Shown here: in pieces, positions 53,669 to 62,768 of the stretch | Layout: every line of letters starts with the position of its first letter | Numbering within the stretch: position 1 is the first letter of the stretch | NCBI GenBank assembly: GCA_947177395.1 | Contig: CAMWUI010000007.1 | Span: forward strand, 1 to 64,000 | DNA: 64,000 nt | Source of the DNA: an uncultured Paraprevotella sp. | GTDB lineage: Bacteria; Bacteroidota; Bacteroidia; Bacteroidales; Bacteroidaceae | Direction: 5' to 3' | Position numbers and translations under genes: made by a program | Notes under the pieces: model-generated | What the model was told of the DNA's origin: nothing | Database searches by the model: none | Seen by the model: only the letters and a program-made list of their open reading frames with translations

Positions 53669-54922
53669 ATGAAAAAAGTATTGTGTTCGATAGCTCTCCT
53701 CGCAACAGTGGGGGCTGTCAATGCCCAGGACAAGCTTGTCAAGAAGAGCCGGGCTTTGCTGGATGAGAGCGTAAAGGTGGTGGAACTGGAAGGCGGTGTC
53801 AAGAAGAACTCTTTCGATATTCAGAAAATAGAAGAGGCTCATGCGGTGTTGCAGCCCGCATTGACCAGCGGACAGACCAAGAATATGGCGATGGCCTGGG
53901 ATTTGCAGGGAGATATTTACCAGCGAATCTTTGCGCCGGAACTGGATAAGGCGGCTGCCAAGGAGCCTTTTGATACCATAAAGCTGGCCGAGAACCTCAT
54001 GGCTTGTCTGGATGCATACGACAAATGTTATGAAGTGGATGCCAAGCAGGAATATACGCAGAAGAACAAGGGGAATCTGTGCAATTTCCGGGATTATCAC
54101 GCCTATCTGGGGCAATTCTTTTATCAGGGACACAAGTATGAGGAAGCCGGCAAGCAGTTTGCCAAATGGCTGTCGTATGGTAAGGACCACAAGATGGTGG
54201 AGAACGAACCGGCTATTCTGAACCCGACGACGATGGAGCCGGCCCAGATTGCATACTTTGCCATGTTGATGGCCAACCAGTTGAAAGACTATGACAAAGT
54301 GATAGCCTTGAAGGATATGGCATTGGAATACAAGGAGGACGGAGAGACGCCGCGTAAATGCGTGTTGCTGGCCTATCATGAGAAAGGTGACATGGACATG
54401 TGGATCAAATTGTCCAAGCAATATGCCAAAGAAACTTCGGACGAAACTTATGCCCAGAATCTGCTGGCGTATTACCTGAACAAAGGACAGAAAGACGAGG
54501 CGCTGGCTTTTGCCGATGAACTGCTGGCCATCAATCCGGATAACATGATTGCCAACTATCTGAAAGGTACCGTGCTGATGGACAACGAAAAGCCCATGGA
54601 AGCTCTCGTTTATTTCGAGAAGACCATCGAGGTGGATCCGGAGTATGTGGATGCTTATCTGCAGGCAGGTGTGTGCCATACGAGAGAGGGCAACCGCATC
54701 AATAATGAACTCAGCAATAAGAAGATGACCAAGGCGCAGAATGATGCGGAGATAGAGAAAGTGAAGGATTGTTACCGCAAGGCAAAGCCCTTTGTGGAGA
54801 AAGCCATGGAACTGCAGCCGGATAAACCCGAGCGTTGGGCGGCTATCATGAGCAACATATATTATGTGTTGGGAGAAAAGGAAAAGCAGGCTGAAATGGA
54901 TGCCTTGATACCGAATAATTAA
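53669..54922 (+). CDS. Secreted/periplasmic TPR-repeat protein
   Basis: Function unknown; TPR arrays mediate protein contacts. The 417-residue protein has a signal peptide (MKKVLCSIALLATVGAVNA) and helical repeats over most of its length, with clear TPR-like units at about 285-345 (AQNLLAYYLNKGQKDEALAFADELLAINPDN, then GTVLMDNEKPMEALVYFEKTIEVDPEY). A charged helical end (KKMTKAQNDAEIEKVKDCYRKAKP) follows. It lies 44 bases after gyrA with no visible promoter, and has its own terminator. Confidence 0.85.
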   Translation: MKKVLCSIALLATVGAVNAQDKLVKKSRALLDESVKVVELEGGVKKNSFDIQKIEEAHAVLQPALTSGQTKNMAMAWDLQGDIYQRIFAPELDKAAAKEPFDTIKLAENLMACLDAYDKCYEVDAKQEYTQKNKGNLCNFRDYHAYLGQFFYQGHKYEEAGKQFAKWLSYGKDHKMVENEPAILNPTTMEPAQIAYFAMLMANQLKDYDKVIALKDMALEYKEDGETPRKCVLLAYHEKGDMDMWIKLSKQYAKETSDETYAQNLLAYYLNKGQKDEALAFADELLAINPDNMIANYLKGTVLMDNEKPMEALVYFEKTIEVDPEYVDAYLQAGVCHTREGNRINNELSNKKMTKAQNDAEIEKVKDCYRKAKPFVEKAMELQPDKPERWAAIMSNIYYVLGEKEKQAEMDALIPNN

Positions 54923-54943
54923 GAATTTTTCCTGAAAGAGAAG

Positions 54944-54992
54944 TAAAACCGGAGGGGGCAATGAGAAGCCGCTTCCGGTTTCTTTGTTTTTG
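54944..54992 (+). terminator. Terminator after the first TPR gene
   Basis: AAACCGGA pairs with TCCGGTTT around a loop that can itself pair, followed by CTTTGTTTTT. Confidence 0.7.
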
Positions 54993-55026
54993 ATTATTAA
55001 AACTTGCCGGGGAACAGAGAAAACGT

Positions 55027-55057
55027 TTTGTCGTTTACGGGAAATGTGATACCTTTG
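55027..55057 (+). promoter_or_regulatory. Promoter of the second TPR gene
   Basis: TTTG (55027-55030), a 19-base spacer and TACCTTTG (55050-55057) match the Bacteroidetes consensus at both boxes. The ATG at 55085 is 27 bases downstream. Confidence 0.82.
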
Positions 55058-55084
55058 TAGAGAAAAGAGTTGTATAGTAAAAAG

Positions 55085-56308
55085 ATGAGAAGTATATTGT
55101 TTTTAGGTATATGGGGGATAAGTGTTTGTTCGCTGGGGGCTGCCAATGTGCTGAAAGAGGCTCGGGCGGCTATCAAGTCGGGCAGTAATCTGGAGAATAC
55201 GGAAAAGAAATTGCTGGAAACCGTTTCAGCCGGGGACGCTAAATATGACAAGGCGGAACTGTACTTTACGGCAGCTTTGGTAAATAAAAGAATAAATGAG
55301 CAGGAGAACGAGAAATTGTATTTGAAGCAAAAATACGACACGGCTCGTTTCTTTAACAGCATATACAACATGTTTTGCCGCTTCCGGCAGTGTGATTCCG
55401 TAGAGCAGATGCCTGATAAAAACGGGCGGATAAAGATCAGACGTCGCGCCAAAGCCCGGGAAATACTGATACCTTACCGGAAGAATCTGCTGAATGCGGG
55501 CAAATTCTATATGCGCAAGACGAATTATAAGGAAGCATACCGTTTTCTGGATTTATATCTCGGTACGGCCGCTTTTCCCATGTTTGCCGGAGACGATTTT
55601 GCACGGAAAGACACCTTGTATACCAAGGCCGCTTATTGGGCTACATTGTCTGCCTATAATCAGAATGATGCAAAACGTACCTTGAAATACATGGATGAAG
55701 CGCTGAAGCATCCGTTCCAGCGTTTTGCCCTGACAGAATATAAAGCAAAAGCTTATAAGGAACTGGGGGATACGACAGCCTGGGTTCGGACGTTGGAGGA
55801 AGGGATTAAGACTTTTCCCGACCATTCGTTCTTTTTCACCAGTCTGATGGATCATTTGAATGAAAGGCACGAATATGAGAAAGCGCTGAAGTTCGCCCGA
55901 AGGATGGTGGATTTCGACCGCGGAAATGTGCTTTTCCGTTATGCGGAGAGTGTCGTGCTGATGAATATGAACGATTATCGGGGATGTATCGAAGTGTCGG
56001 ACTCCGTGCTGAAGTTGGACAGCGTGTATACGGATGCCTATTATAATAAGGGAATATCCTATTATAATCTGGCCATGACAAAGGCGGAAACTGCGTGTAC
56101 GGATGTGCGGAACCCGCAGTTCAGGAAGGACAGGGAGGACATTGTTGCATTGTATGAACAAGCCCGCATGCCGATGGAGGTAGTGAGGAAATTGGCTCCG
56201 GAGGATAAGCTGAGATGGGCGCCGCCTTTGTATGCCATCTATCTGTATCTGAACAGAGGAAAGGATTTTGCGGAGATAGAGACGATTCTCCGTTCGTTAA
56301 ATAAATGA
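55085..56308 (+). CDS. Secreted/periplasmic TPR-like protein
   Basis: The 407-residue protein has a signal peptide (MRSILFLGIWGISVCSLGAA) and a helical body with TPR-like units: TKAAYWATLSAYNQNDAKRTLKYMDEALKHP, YKAKAYKELGDTTAWVRTLEEGIKTFPDH and SLMDHLNERHEYEKALKFARRMVDFDRGN. It shares the general build of the preceding TPR gene and could be a paralogue or functional partner, but it has its own promoter and terminator. The frame extends upstream to a TTG at 55070, which would precede the signal peptide by five residues; the ATG is preferred. Confidence 0.82.
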   Translation: MRSILFLGIWGISVCSLGAANVLKEARAAIKSGSNLENTEKKLLETVSAGDAKYDKAELYFTAALVNKRINEQENEKLYLKQKYDTARFFNSIYNMFCRFRQCDSVEQMPDKNGRIKIRRRAKAREILIPYRKNLLNAGKFYMRKTNYKEAYRFLDLYLGTAAFPMFAGDDFARKDTLYTKAAYWATLSAYNQNDAKRTLKYMDEALKHPFQRFALTEYKAKAYKELGDTTAWVRTLEEGIKTFPDHSFFFTSLMDHLNERHEYEKALKFARRMVDFDRGNVLFRYAESVVLMNMNDYRGCIEVSDSVLKLDSVYTDAYYNKGISYYNLAMTKAETACTDVRNPQFRKDREDIVALYEQARMPMEVVRKLAPEDKLRWAPPLYAIYLYLNRGKDFAEIETILRSLNK

Positions 56309-56332
56309 TTATTTTGCAGTAATTTATGTTGT

Positions 56333-56366
56333 TGCCGGAGAAATGTTTCTCCGGCATATATTTTTT
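56333..56366 (+). terminator. Terminator after the second TPR gene
   Basis: TGCCGGAGAAA (56333-56343) pairs with TTTCTCCGGCA (56346-56356), followed by TATATTTTTT. Confidence 0.85.
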
Positions 56367-56425
56367 ATATACCGGGATATCAGCGGAAAGATGAATCGGA
56401 AAGTATCGTTTCCGGGGAAAATATA

Positions 56426-56455
56426 TTGTGTTCTCTTAAATTAATTGTATATTTG
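56426..56455 (+). promoter_or_regulatory. Promoter of the PL11 lyase gene
   Basis: TTG (56426-56428), a 19-base spacer and TATATTTG (56448-56455) form a full Bacteroidetes promoter, leaving a leader of about 60 bases before the ATG at 56524. Confidence 0.8.
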
Positions 56456-56523
56456 TCACATGTAGTTGCTAAAGAAGGTTTCTGTCGAAGCAAAGACAAT
56501 ATAAACATGATAAAACACAAGGT

Positions 56524-59500
56524 ATGAAAAAGTTATTTCTGACTCTGGTCGTGGCATTCTTTTGCACGGCCATGTTTGCCCAGCGTCCGATGGACCGGCT
56601 GGACAGAGGATTGGTGGCTGTGAAAACAACTCCCGGTGTGTATGTAGGATGGCGTATACTGGGAGAGGAGTATTACGACACGCAGTACAACCTGTATCGG
56701 GATGGAAAAAAAATCAATGAACAACCGCTGGATGTTTCCAATTATCAGGACAATGCCGGTACGGCCGCTTCGGTATATACGGTGCGGGCCGTCGTGCGAG
56801 GTGTGGAACAGGAGGCGTGCGCGCCGGTTTCCGTGTGGGGCCATTCTTATCTGACGATACCGATGGGACGGGTATATTCCCGTCGGGGAACTGATGTGAC
56901 CCAACAGTTTGAACTGAACGATGTGTCGGCGGCGGACCTGGACGGAGACGGAGAATACGAACTGATAGTCAAGCGTACGAACACACTGGACAGTCGTGAC
57001 CTGTTTCCGGTGGAGAACGACAGTGCCTATTGCTGTTTCGAGGCCTATAAACTGGACGGTACGAAATTGTGGACCATCGATTGCGGTCCTAATATGGTAA
57101 GCGGCAGCGACGTGGAAACCAACCTTGTGGCTTACGACTGGGATGGTGACGGCAAGGCGGAATTGCTGATGCGTGCGGCCGACGGAACTATCTTGCCCGG
57201 CAATGTCGTTATCGGAGACATAAAAAAGAATTACCGTGATAGGATTACTCATTATGCCAATCTGACATACATGACAACCGGTGCCGAGTTTCTTCTTTAT
57301 ATGGAAGGTGCTACGGCGCGATTGTATAACCAGCGTGAATTTCCTTTGAAACGTCTGGAAGCAGGAGAAACGGATTTGAAAAAAGCCTGGGGAGATGACA
57401 CGGGCCACCGTTGCAACAAGTTCTTTTTCGGAGCGCCTTTCCTGGACGGTCGTCATCCCAGCATCTTCCTGGGACGGGGTATTTATACCCGCCACAAGAT
57501 GATTGCGTACGATGTGAATCCGGATACGCATGAACTGACGGAGAGATGGAGATGGAACTGTAACACGAGCGGTTCCCCTTGGTATGCACAGGGATATCAT
57601 AATTATGGTATCGCAGATGTCGACTGGGACGGGCGCGATGAAATCGTCTATGGCTCGATGGTTATAGACGATAACGGAAAAGGATTGTCGACGACAGGAT
57701 TGGGGCATGGCGACGCCCAGCATTGCGGCGACTTGGATCCGTACCGTAAAGGTCAGGAAATCTTTGCCTGTCTGGAGGATAATGCCGGGGCGAATTACCG
57801 GGATGCCACGACAAGCAAAATATATTATCGGTATTCACACGGTTCGGACTGCGGGCGCTGCATGGCCGGTAACTTTACGGAGGACTTCCTGGGCAGCCAG
57901 ATGGTGGCTGGGTCGGGCTTTACAAGTTCTGTCACTGCCGGTTCGTTGGGATCATCATGGTCCGGTATAACACAGAATTTCTGTCTCTACTGGGATGGAG
58001 ACCTGTGTCTGGAAACCATGGATTACACGAATATTCGGGATGTGACGCAAAACGGCGCCGGTACGCCAGGTGTATATAAATACGGTAGCAACACGCCGAT
58101 ATTTGTGGCTACGGGTGCTTATACCAATAATTATACGAAAGGAAATCCCGGTCTCCAGTGCGACTTGTTGGGAGACTGGCGCGAAGAGATGGTGCTGCGT
58201 ACAACGGATAATATGGCCTTACGTGTGTATACGACAACGGCTGTCACGCCATGGCGCAATTATACGTTGTTGCACGACATGCAATACCGTCAGGCTATCG
58301 TCTGGCAGATGTGCGGTTACAACCAGCCGCCTCATGTGAGCTATTTTCTCGGTAAGGCCGAAGGTATCACCTGCGCTCCTCCTCCCTTGACAACGAACGG
58401 CAGGGTAGAGGCGACGGACCGTATTACGACGGCTATGAATGACAAGCACGTATTGCTGGCTTCCACGGAGGGCGGAACGGTGACGGTAGAGAACGGTGCG
58501 AAACCTTATATATTGACCGTGAACGCTTTCTCTCATACGACCGGAACAGACAACAACGACAATATCCCTACGAGCTATACCACTTATACCTTGCAGGGAG
58601 CACCCTTGACCGGGGACATGCGACTGGTGAAGCAGGGATGCGGTACGCTTGCACTCTCCGCACAGTCGCATACTTATACGGGAGAGACTTCTTTGTGGGG
58701 AGGTGTGACGCTCTTTGACGGTGAACTGCCGAATAGTCCCGTGTGGATGAACCGTTTTGCGGAATTGCACACTTCCGGCCGCTATCCGCAGGGTATCCGG
58801 ATGGAGTACGGGGCTTTGCTGCGTATAGGACAGACGGAGGAGAAAAGCGAGGCACGGACCGGTCATTTGGATATGAACTACGGTGCCATTGTGGAATTCG
58901 ATGTCCATCCGGAGTCCGGAACGACGGACATGCTGACGGTGGACGGCACGCTGACACTGCGCAAACTGGGACTTTCCCATGGACCCGCCTATGGCGCTCC
59001 GGTGTTCCGTTTCGTAAATCATTCTTCGAAGAACAATGTAGTGCTGTCTCCGGGACGTTATCTTCTGATGAAAGCAGCCCAGCTGGACGGTTCGCTCTCG
59101 GATGTCGTTGTGGAAGGACTTTTGGGCATGAAATATGCTTTGGTATATGAGGATGGCTGTTTGTATTTGCAGGTGGAGGAATTGCGGAAGGCGTCTGCGG
59201 TCTTCTGGAACGGCGCGCAGGAAAATGGATTGTGGAATCTGGCAGGTGTATCAAACTTCATGCTGGATGGCAAACCGGAAGTTTTTGTTACGGGCGACAA
59301 TGTCACTTTTGACGATACGGCGGAAGGATACTCGGTTCGTCTGGAAGGGGAGCTTTTCCCGGCAAAGGCTACGTTCAGGAATACGAAAAACTATGTTCTG
59401 GAAGGTGACGGATGTCTGGTCGGTGATGCCGCATTGACGATGGAAGGGAGCGGACGGCTGACGATTTCCGCATTGAACAAGCATACGGGAAAAACCGTAT

Positions 59501-61068
59501 TGGCCGGAGGTACGACTGTTGTGAACCGTTTGTCCGACGAGCAGCATGTGGAAGGTCCCTTGGGATTATATACCACGGCTACCGGAAAACTGGAAATGAA
59601 GAACGGAGCCGTATTGCTGAATAATGGCAATGTAAGCAATGGAGTCTCTGTTACGCTGGGAGCAGGCGGCGGAGAATTGCAGTGTAACGCCCGTTTCGAC
59701 ATGAAAGGAGCATTCAGAGGCAGCGGCTGGCTGACGAAAAGCGGCACCGGAACCTTATGTATGTACGTATCCAATTCTCATAAATACACGGTGTTGAAAG
59801 AAGGAACGTTGTCAATGATGGCCGACGGCATTAGCTTGGGTGATACGCTGATACTGGAGGGAGGAATATATCAGGATATGGATAATCTTTATTCTTATAG
59901 TTCCAACGGAAACAACTTTAGCGTGCGTAAAGGAAAGACTGCGACTTTGAATCTGGATTCCCGATGCACATATACCGGTAAACTGTTTGGAGAAGGTACA
60001 TTGAATGTGAATGTACCTAATGTGAGAACACAGTTGCAGGGAGACTGGTCTGCGTTCGCGGGAACGTTGAAACCGACCAATACGCAATACGGTCTGACGC
60101 TTGACAATGGTTACGGAATACCGAAAGCGACGTTGAACATACCGTCCGGAGTGACAGTTACGAATTCGGGCAAGTCCTATCGTATCGGAGCCTTGACGGG
60201 AGCCGGAACCTTAGGTGCCCTGCCTCCTTTTACTTCGTCGGGCAATAACACATGGATTGTCGGTTCGTCGGATCAGAACTTCTCTTTCAGCGGTAAGATT
60301 ACGGGAAACGGTACGGCTTTCACCAAGGTCGGTGCCGGAGAAATGAAGATAAGCGGTAGCAATGATTTTACCGGTAGTTGCACCCTGTCTGGTGGAACTC
60401 TGTGTCTGAACAATGCCAAGGCTACGCAACCGATGTTGGGTACTGGTGTGCTGACTGTCGGTAAAGGAGCGGTATTGTCCGGACAAGGCGCATTGGGCAA
60501 CTCCACGGTTACGTTGGAGTCCGGTGCTGTGTTGAGACCGGGCGTCAAGGAGAGTTCCATGAATGGAACGTTGAACTTCAGTCAGCACAGTCTTGTTGTG
60601 AAGGCTGGGGCAACCGTGCAGTTCAGTGTGATTTCTTCCAAACTTCATACGGCGCTGTCCGATATCGGATTGTTTAATATCCGGGGAACGGTGAAAGTCG
60701 TGAGATTGGAGAACAGCATGCTGGCCGAAGGAGATGAAATTCAGTTGTGGACGGCCCGGCAGTACAGTGCACAGTCTCAGCCTTCGCTTGAACTGGACGC
60801 TCCCGGTGAAGGATTGGAGTGGGATACCAGCGAACTGAAAGACGGAAAACTGAAAGTGGTGAAAGCTACCGGAATACAATCTGTTTCCGCTGAGGAAACT
60901 GTAAGTTGTGTTGTGTATGCCATGGATGGAGCAGAGGTAGCACGCTTTACCTGTAGCTATGCTTCTGTTGACTCCGGCATCAAGCAGAATGTGGAGTCCG
61001 GACATTCGTACGTTGTGAGGATAACAACTTCTCGGGGACCGGAGACTCGGAAAATGTTTGTTCCCTGA
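56524..61068 (+). CDS. Secreted PL11 rhamnogalacturonan lyase fused to beta-helix-like repeats
   Basis: Cleaves the rhamnogalacturonan I backbone of pectin by beta-elimination. The 1514-residue protein has a signal peptide (MKKLFLTLVVAFFCTAMFAQ) and a PL11 (YesW/YesX-type) eight-bladed propeller over about 22-620, starting RPMDRLDRGLVAVKTTPGVYVGWR and rich in calcium-binding loops such as DLDGDGEYELIVKRT, DWDGDGKAELLMR and DVDWDGRDEIVYG. From about 690 to 1350 follow autotransporter-type strands (YTGETSLWGGVTLFDGE, HTGKTVLAGGTTVVN, FTGSCTLSGGTLCLNN, GKGAVLSGQGALGNSTVT). The end (about 1440-1514) looks like a type IX sorting domain. The lyase part alone is about the size of Bacillus YesW; the rest is an added module that may bind substrate or the surface. 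Confidence 0.92.
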   Translation: MKKLFLTLVVAFFCTAMFAQRPMDRLDRGLVAVKTTPGVYVGWRILGEEYYDTQYNLYRDGKKINEQPLDVSNYQDNAGTAASVYTVRAVVRGVEQEACAPVSVWGHSYLTIPMGRVYSRRGTDVTQQFELNDVSAADLDGDGEYELIVKRTNTLDSRDLFPVENDSAYCCFEAYKLDGTKLWTIDCGPNMVSGSDVETNLVAYDWDGDGKAELLMRAADGTILPGNVVIGDIKKNYRDRITHYANLTYMTTGAEFLLYMEGATARLYNQREFPLKRLEAGETDLKKAWGDDTGHRCNKFFFGAPFLDGRHPSIFLGRGIYTRHKMIAYDVNPDTHELTERWRWNCNTSGSPWYAQGYHNYGIADVDWDGRDEIVYGSMVIDDNGKGLSTTGLGHGDAQHCGDLDPYRKGQEIFACLEDNAGANYRDATTSKIYYRYSHGSDCGRCMAGNFTEDFLGSQMVAGSGFTSSVTAGSLGSSWSGITQNFCLYWDGDLCLETMDYTNIRDVTQNGAGTPGVYKYGSNTPIFVATGAYTNNYTKGNPGLQCDLLGDWREEMVLRTTDNMALRVYTTTAVTPWRNYTLLHDMQYRQAIVWQMCGYNQPPHVSYFLGKAEGITCAPPPLTTNGRVEATDRITTAMNDKHVLLASTEGGTVTVENGAKPYILTVNAFSHTTGTDNNDNIPTSYTTYTLQGAPLTGDMRLVKQGCGTLALSAQSHTYTGETSLWGGVTLFDGELPNSPVWMNRFAELHTSGRYPQGIRMEYGALLRIGQTEEKSEARTGHLDMNYGAIVEFDVHPESGTTDMLTVDGTLTLRKLGLSHGPAYGAPVFRFVNHSSKNNVVLSPGRYLLMKAAQLDGSLSDVVVEGLLGMKYALVYEDGCLYLQVEELRKASAVFWNGAQENGLWNLAGVSNFMLDGKPEVFVTGDNVTFDDTAEGYSVRLEGELFPAKATFRNTKNYVLEGDGCLVGDAALTMEGSGRLTISALNKHTGKTVLAGGTTVVNRLSDEQHVEGPLGLYTTATGKLEMKNGAVLLNNGNVSNGVSVTLGAGGGELQCNARFDMKGAFRGSGWLTKSGTGTLCMYVSNSHKYTVLKEGTLSMMADGISLGDTLILEGGIYQDMDNLYSYSSNGNNFSVRKGKTATLNLDSRCTYTGKLFGEGTLNVNVPNVRTQLQGDWSAFAGTLKPTNTQYGLTLDNGYGIPKATLNIPSGVTVTNSGKSYRIGALTGAGTLGALPPFTSSGNNTWIVGSSDQNFSFSGKITGNGTAFTKVGAGEMKISGSNDFTGSCTLSGGTLCLNNAKATQPMLGTGVLTVGKGAVLSGQGALGNSTVTLESGAVLRPGVKESSMNGTLNFSQHSLVVKAGATVQFSVISSKLHTALSDIGLFNIRGTVKVVRLENSMLAEGDEIQLWTARQYSAQSQPSLELDAPGEGLEWDTSELKDGKLKVVKATGIQSVSAEETVSCVVYAMDGAEVARFTCSYASVDSGIKQNVESGHSYVVRITTSRGPETRKMFVP

Positions 61069-61092
61069 TAATCCGGTTCTATAAGATCTCGG

Positions 61093-61128
61093 ACGGGGCT
61101 GTATCGTGTCGACGGTACGGCCCCGTTT
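61093..61128 (+). terminator. Probable terminator after the PL11 gene
   Basis: ACGGGGC pairs with GCCCCGT with further pairing inside (GTA/TAC). Only TTTCC follows, so it is of moderate quality. Confidence 0.55.
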
Positions 61129-61222
61129 CCATATCTTCAGGTTGAGTGTTTGAATCAACAAACTTTAACGAGATTACATATAATAAAACTATGTATGCAA
61201 TACAAATAATAAAATAAATACC

Positions 61223-61230
61223 TATTTTTG
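61223..61230 (+). promoter_or_regulatory. Probable -7 box of the rubrerythrin gene
   Basis: TATTTTTG matches TAnnTTTG, 52 bases before the ATG at 61283. The -33 region is AT-rich without TTG. Confidence 0.5.
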
Positions 61231-61282
61231 CTGCGGAGTTAACGGACTCATCATAATGTATTAATTCAAAAATAAACTGACT

Positions 61283-61861
61283 ATGGAAAGAAGCATTAAA
61301 GGAACTCAGACCGAGAAAAATCTGTTGACCTCCTTTGCCGGAGAATCACAGGCACGTATGCGTTATACTTATTTCTCAAGTGTGGCCAAGAAAGAAGGTT
61401 TCGAACAGATTGCCGCCATTTTTATGGAGACGGCGGATCAGGAGAAGGAACACGCCAAGCGTATGTTTAAATGGCTGGAAGGAGGAAGCGTGGAGATAAC
61501 GGCAAAATATCCGGCAGGCGTCATTGGTGACACTTTGGCCAATCTGAAAGCTGCGGCTTGCGGCGAGCATGAAGAATGGACGGTTGATTATCCTCATTTT
61601 GCAGAAGTGGCCGAAACCGAAGGATTTCCGGAAATTGCCAAGATGTATCGCATGATAGCCATTGCAGAACAGGAGCATGAAAAGAGATATCAGGCCCTGG
61701 CCGGGAATATAGAGAAAAATCAGGTTTTCGCGAAGGAAGAAGAGGTCGTATGGCAATGTCGAAATTGCGGTTATGTCACTATGGGGAAAGAAGCTCCCGG
61801 GATATGTCCGGCCTGCCAGCATCCTCAGGCTCACTTTGAAGTGAAAAAGACCAATTATTAG
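61283..61861 (+). CDS. rbr: Rubrerythrin
   Basis: Diiron NADH peroxidase that removes hydrogen peroxide in anaerobes. The 192-residue protein has the ferritin-like domain with the metal ligands in LLTSFAGESQARMRYTYF, ETADQEKEHAKRMF, EVAETEGFPEIAKMYRMIAIAEQEHEKRY, and a C-terminal rubredoxin-like domain with two CxxC pairs (WQCRNCGY and ICPACQHP). Complete and of normal size. Single gene with its own -7 box and terminator. Confidence 0.97.
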   Translation: MERSIKGTQTEKNLLTSFAGESQARMRYTYFSSVAKKEGFEQIAAIFMETADQEKEHAKRMFKWLEGGSVEITAKYPAGVIGDTLANLKAAACGEHEEWTVDYPHFAEVAETEGFPEIAKMYRMIAIAEQEHEKRYQALAGNIEKNQVFAKEEEVVWQCRNCGYVTMGKEAPGICPACQHPQAHFEVKKTNY

Positions 61862-61916
61862 AAATCCGGAGAGGATTGGCATCAAGAGTGGCCTCCACCG
61901 CGATCTGAATCAGGAA

Positions 61917-61960
61917 GGAGCGCAATGAATGTATAGGATTCATGCGCTCTTTACCTTTTT
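61917..61960. terminator. Terminator between the rubrerythrin and HAD genes
   Basis: GAGCGCAATGAAT pairs with ATTCATGCGCTC with one bulge, followed by TTTACCTTTTT. It overlaps the very 3' end of the converging HAD gene. Confidence 0.75.
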
Positions 61961-62765
61961 ATATGCAGAATTTCTTGACGGCATGAGCTACTCCGTCTTC
62001 TTCGTTGGAGAGTGTTATATAATCGGCTTCGGCTTTCACAATATCCTGTGCATTGGCCATTGCAATTCCCAATCCGGCATATTTTATCATGGACAAATCG
62101 TTGAATCCGTCTCCGCATGCAATCATTTCTTCCGGTGTTAATGACAATTCCTGAAGCAGGACGGCAAGACTGCGCGCCTTGTCGATACCTAGGGGAACCA
62201 GTTCCAGAAAGAACGGTTCGGAACGGAAGACATTCATGCGGCCGGCAAGAGATTCCTGCATTTCACTTTCCAGTCCGACCAATATGTCCGGCTGTCCGGC
62301 GATAAGAAATTTGGGAACAGGGAAGTCGATTACCTCCAGAATGTTCGGGACAGTTATGCTTTTCATCTTATTGAGAAACGCTTCGTGACGCACATATTCG
62401 TTGTCGGCATTTTCAGATACGATGTATTCATCCTTGTAGCTTAGCAGGACACATCCGTTGCGGGCGGCACAATCGTACAAATAAGGATATACTTCGGGGG
62501 ACAGAACATTTTCATACATGCGTTTTCTGGTTTTCCAGTCGATGATTTGTCCTCCGTTGTAAGACAGGATATATCCTTCGTACCGTTCCAGTTCCAACTC
62601 GTCGGCCAACGGGACGATGCCATAAGTAGGACGTCCCGAAGCCAACGCTATCTTCAGTCCTTTTTTCTGGGCTTCAAGAAGAGTGGTTCGGGTGTATGGA
62701 GTGATTTCTTTCTTGTTATTTGTCAGGGTACCGTCCAGATCGAGCACCAGAAGTTTGTATTTCAT
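61959..62765 (-). CDS. Cof-type HAD-IIB family phosphatase
   Basis: Predicted sugar-phosphate or phosphorylated-cofactor hydrolase. The 268-residue protein has motif I DLDGTLTNNKK (nucleophile Asp), motif II in LASGRP, Lys in the FFLELVPLGIDKARSLAVLL segment (motif III), and motif IV GDGFNDLSMIKYAGLGIAMANA, the full set of the Cof/YidA type, with the C2B cap domain (about 80-185) between them. Substrate cannot be told from sequence. Its start is three bases from the tex stop, so the two form an operon. Confidence 0.92.
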   Translation of the reverse strand: MKYKLLVLDLDGTLTNNKKEITPYTRTTLLEAQKKGLKIALASGRPTYGIVPLADELELERYEGYILSYNGGQIIDWKTRKRMYENVLSPEVYPYLYDCAARNGCVLLSYKDEYIVSENADNEYVRHEAFLNKMKSITVPNILEVIDFPVPKFLIAGQPDILVGLESEMQESLAGRMNVFRSEPFFLELVPLGIDKARSLAVLLQELSLTPEEMIACGDGFNDLSMIKYAGLGIAMANAQDIVKAEADYITLSNEEDGVAHAVKKFCI

Positions 62766-62768
62766 GTC

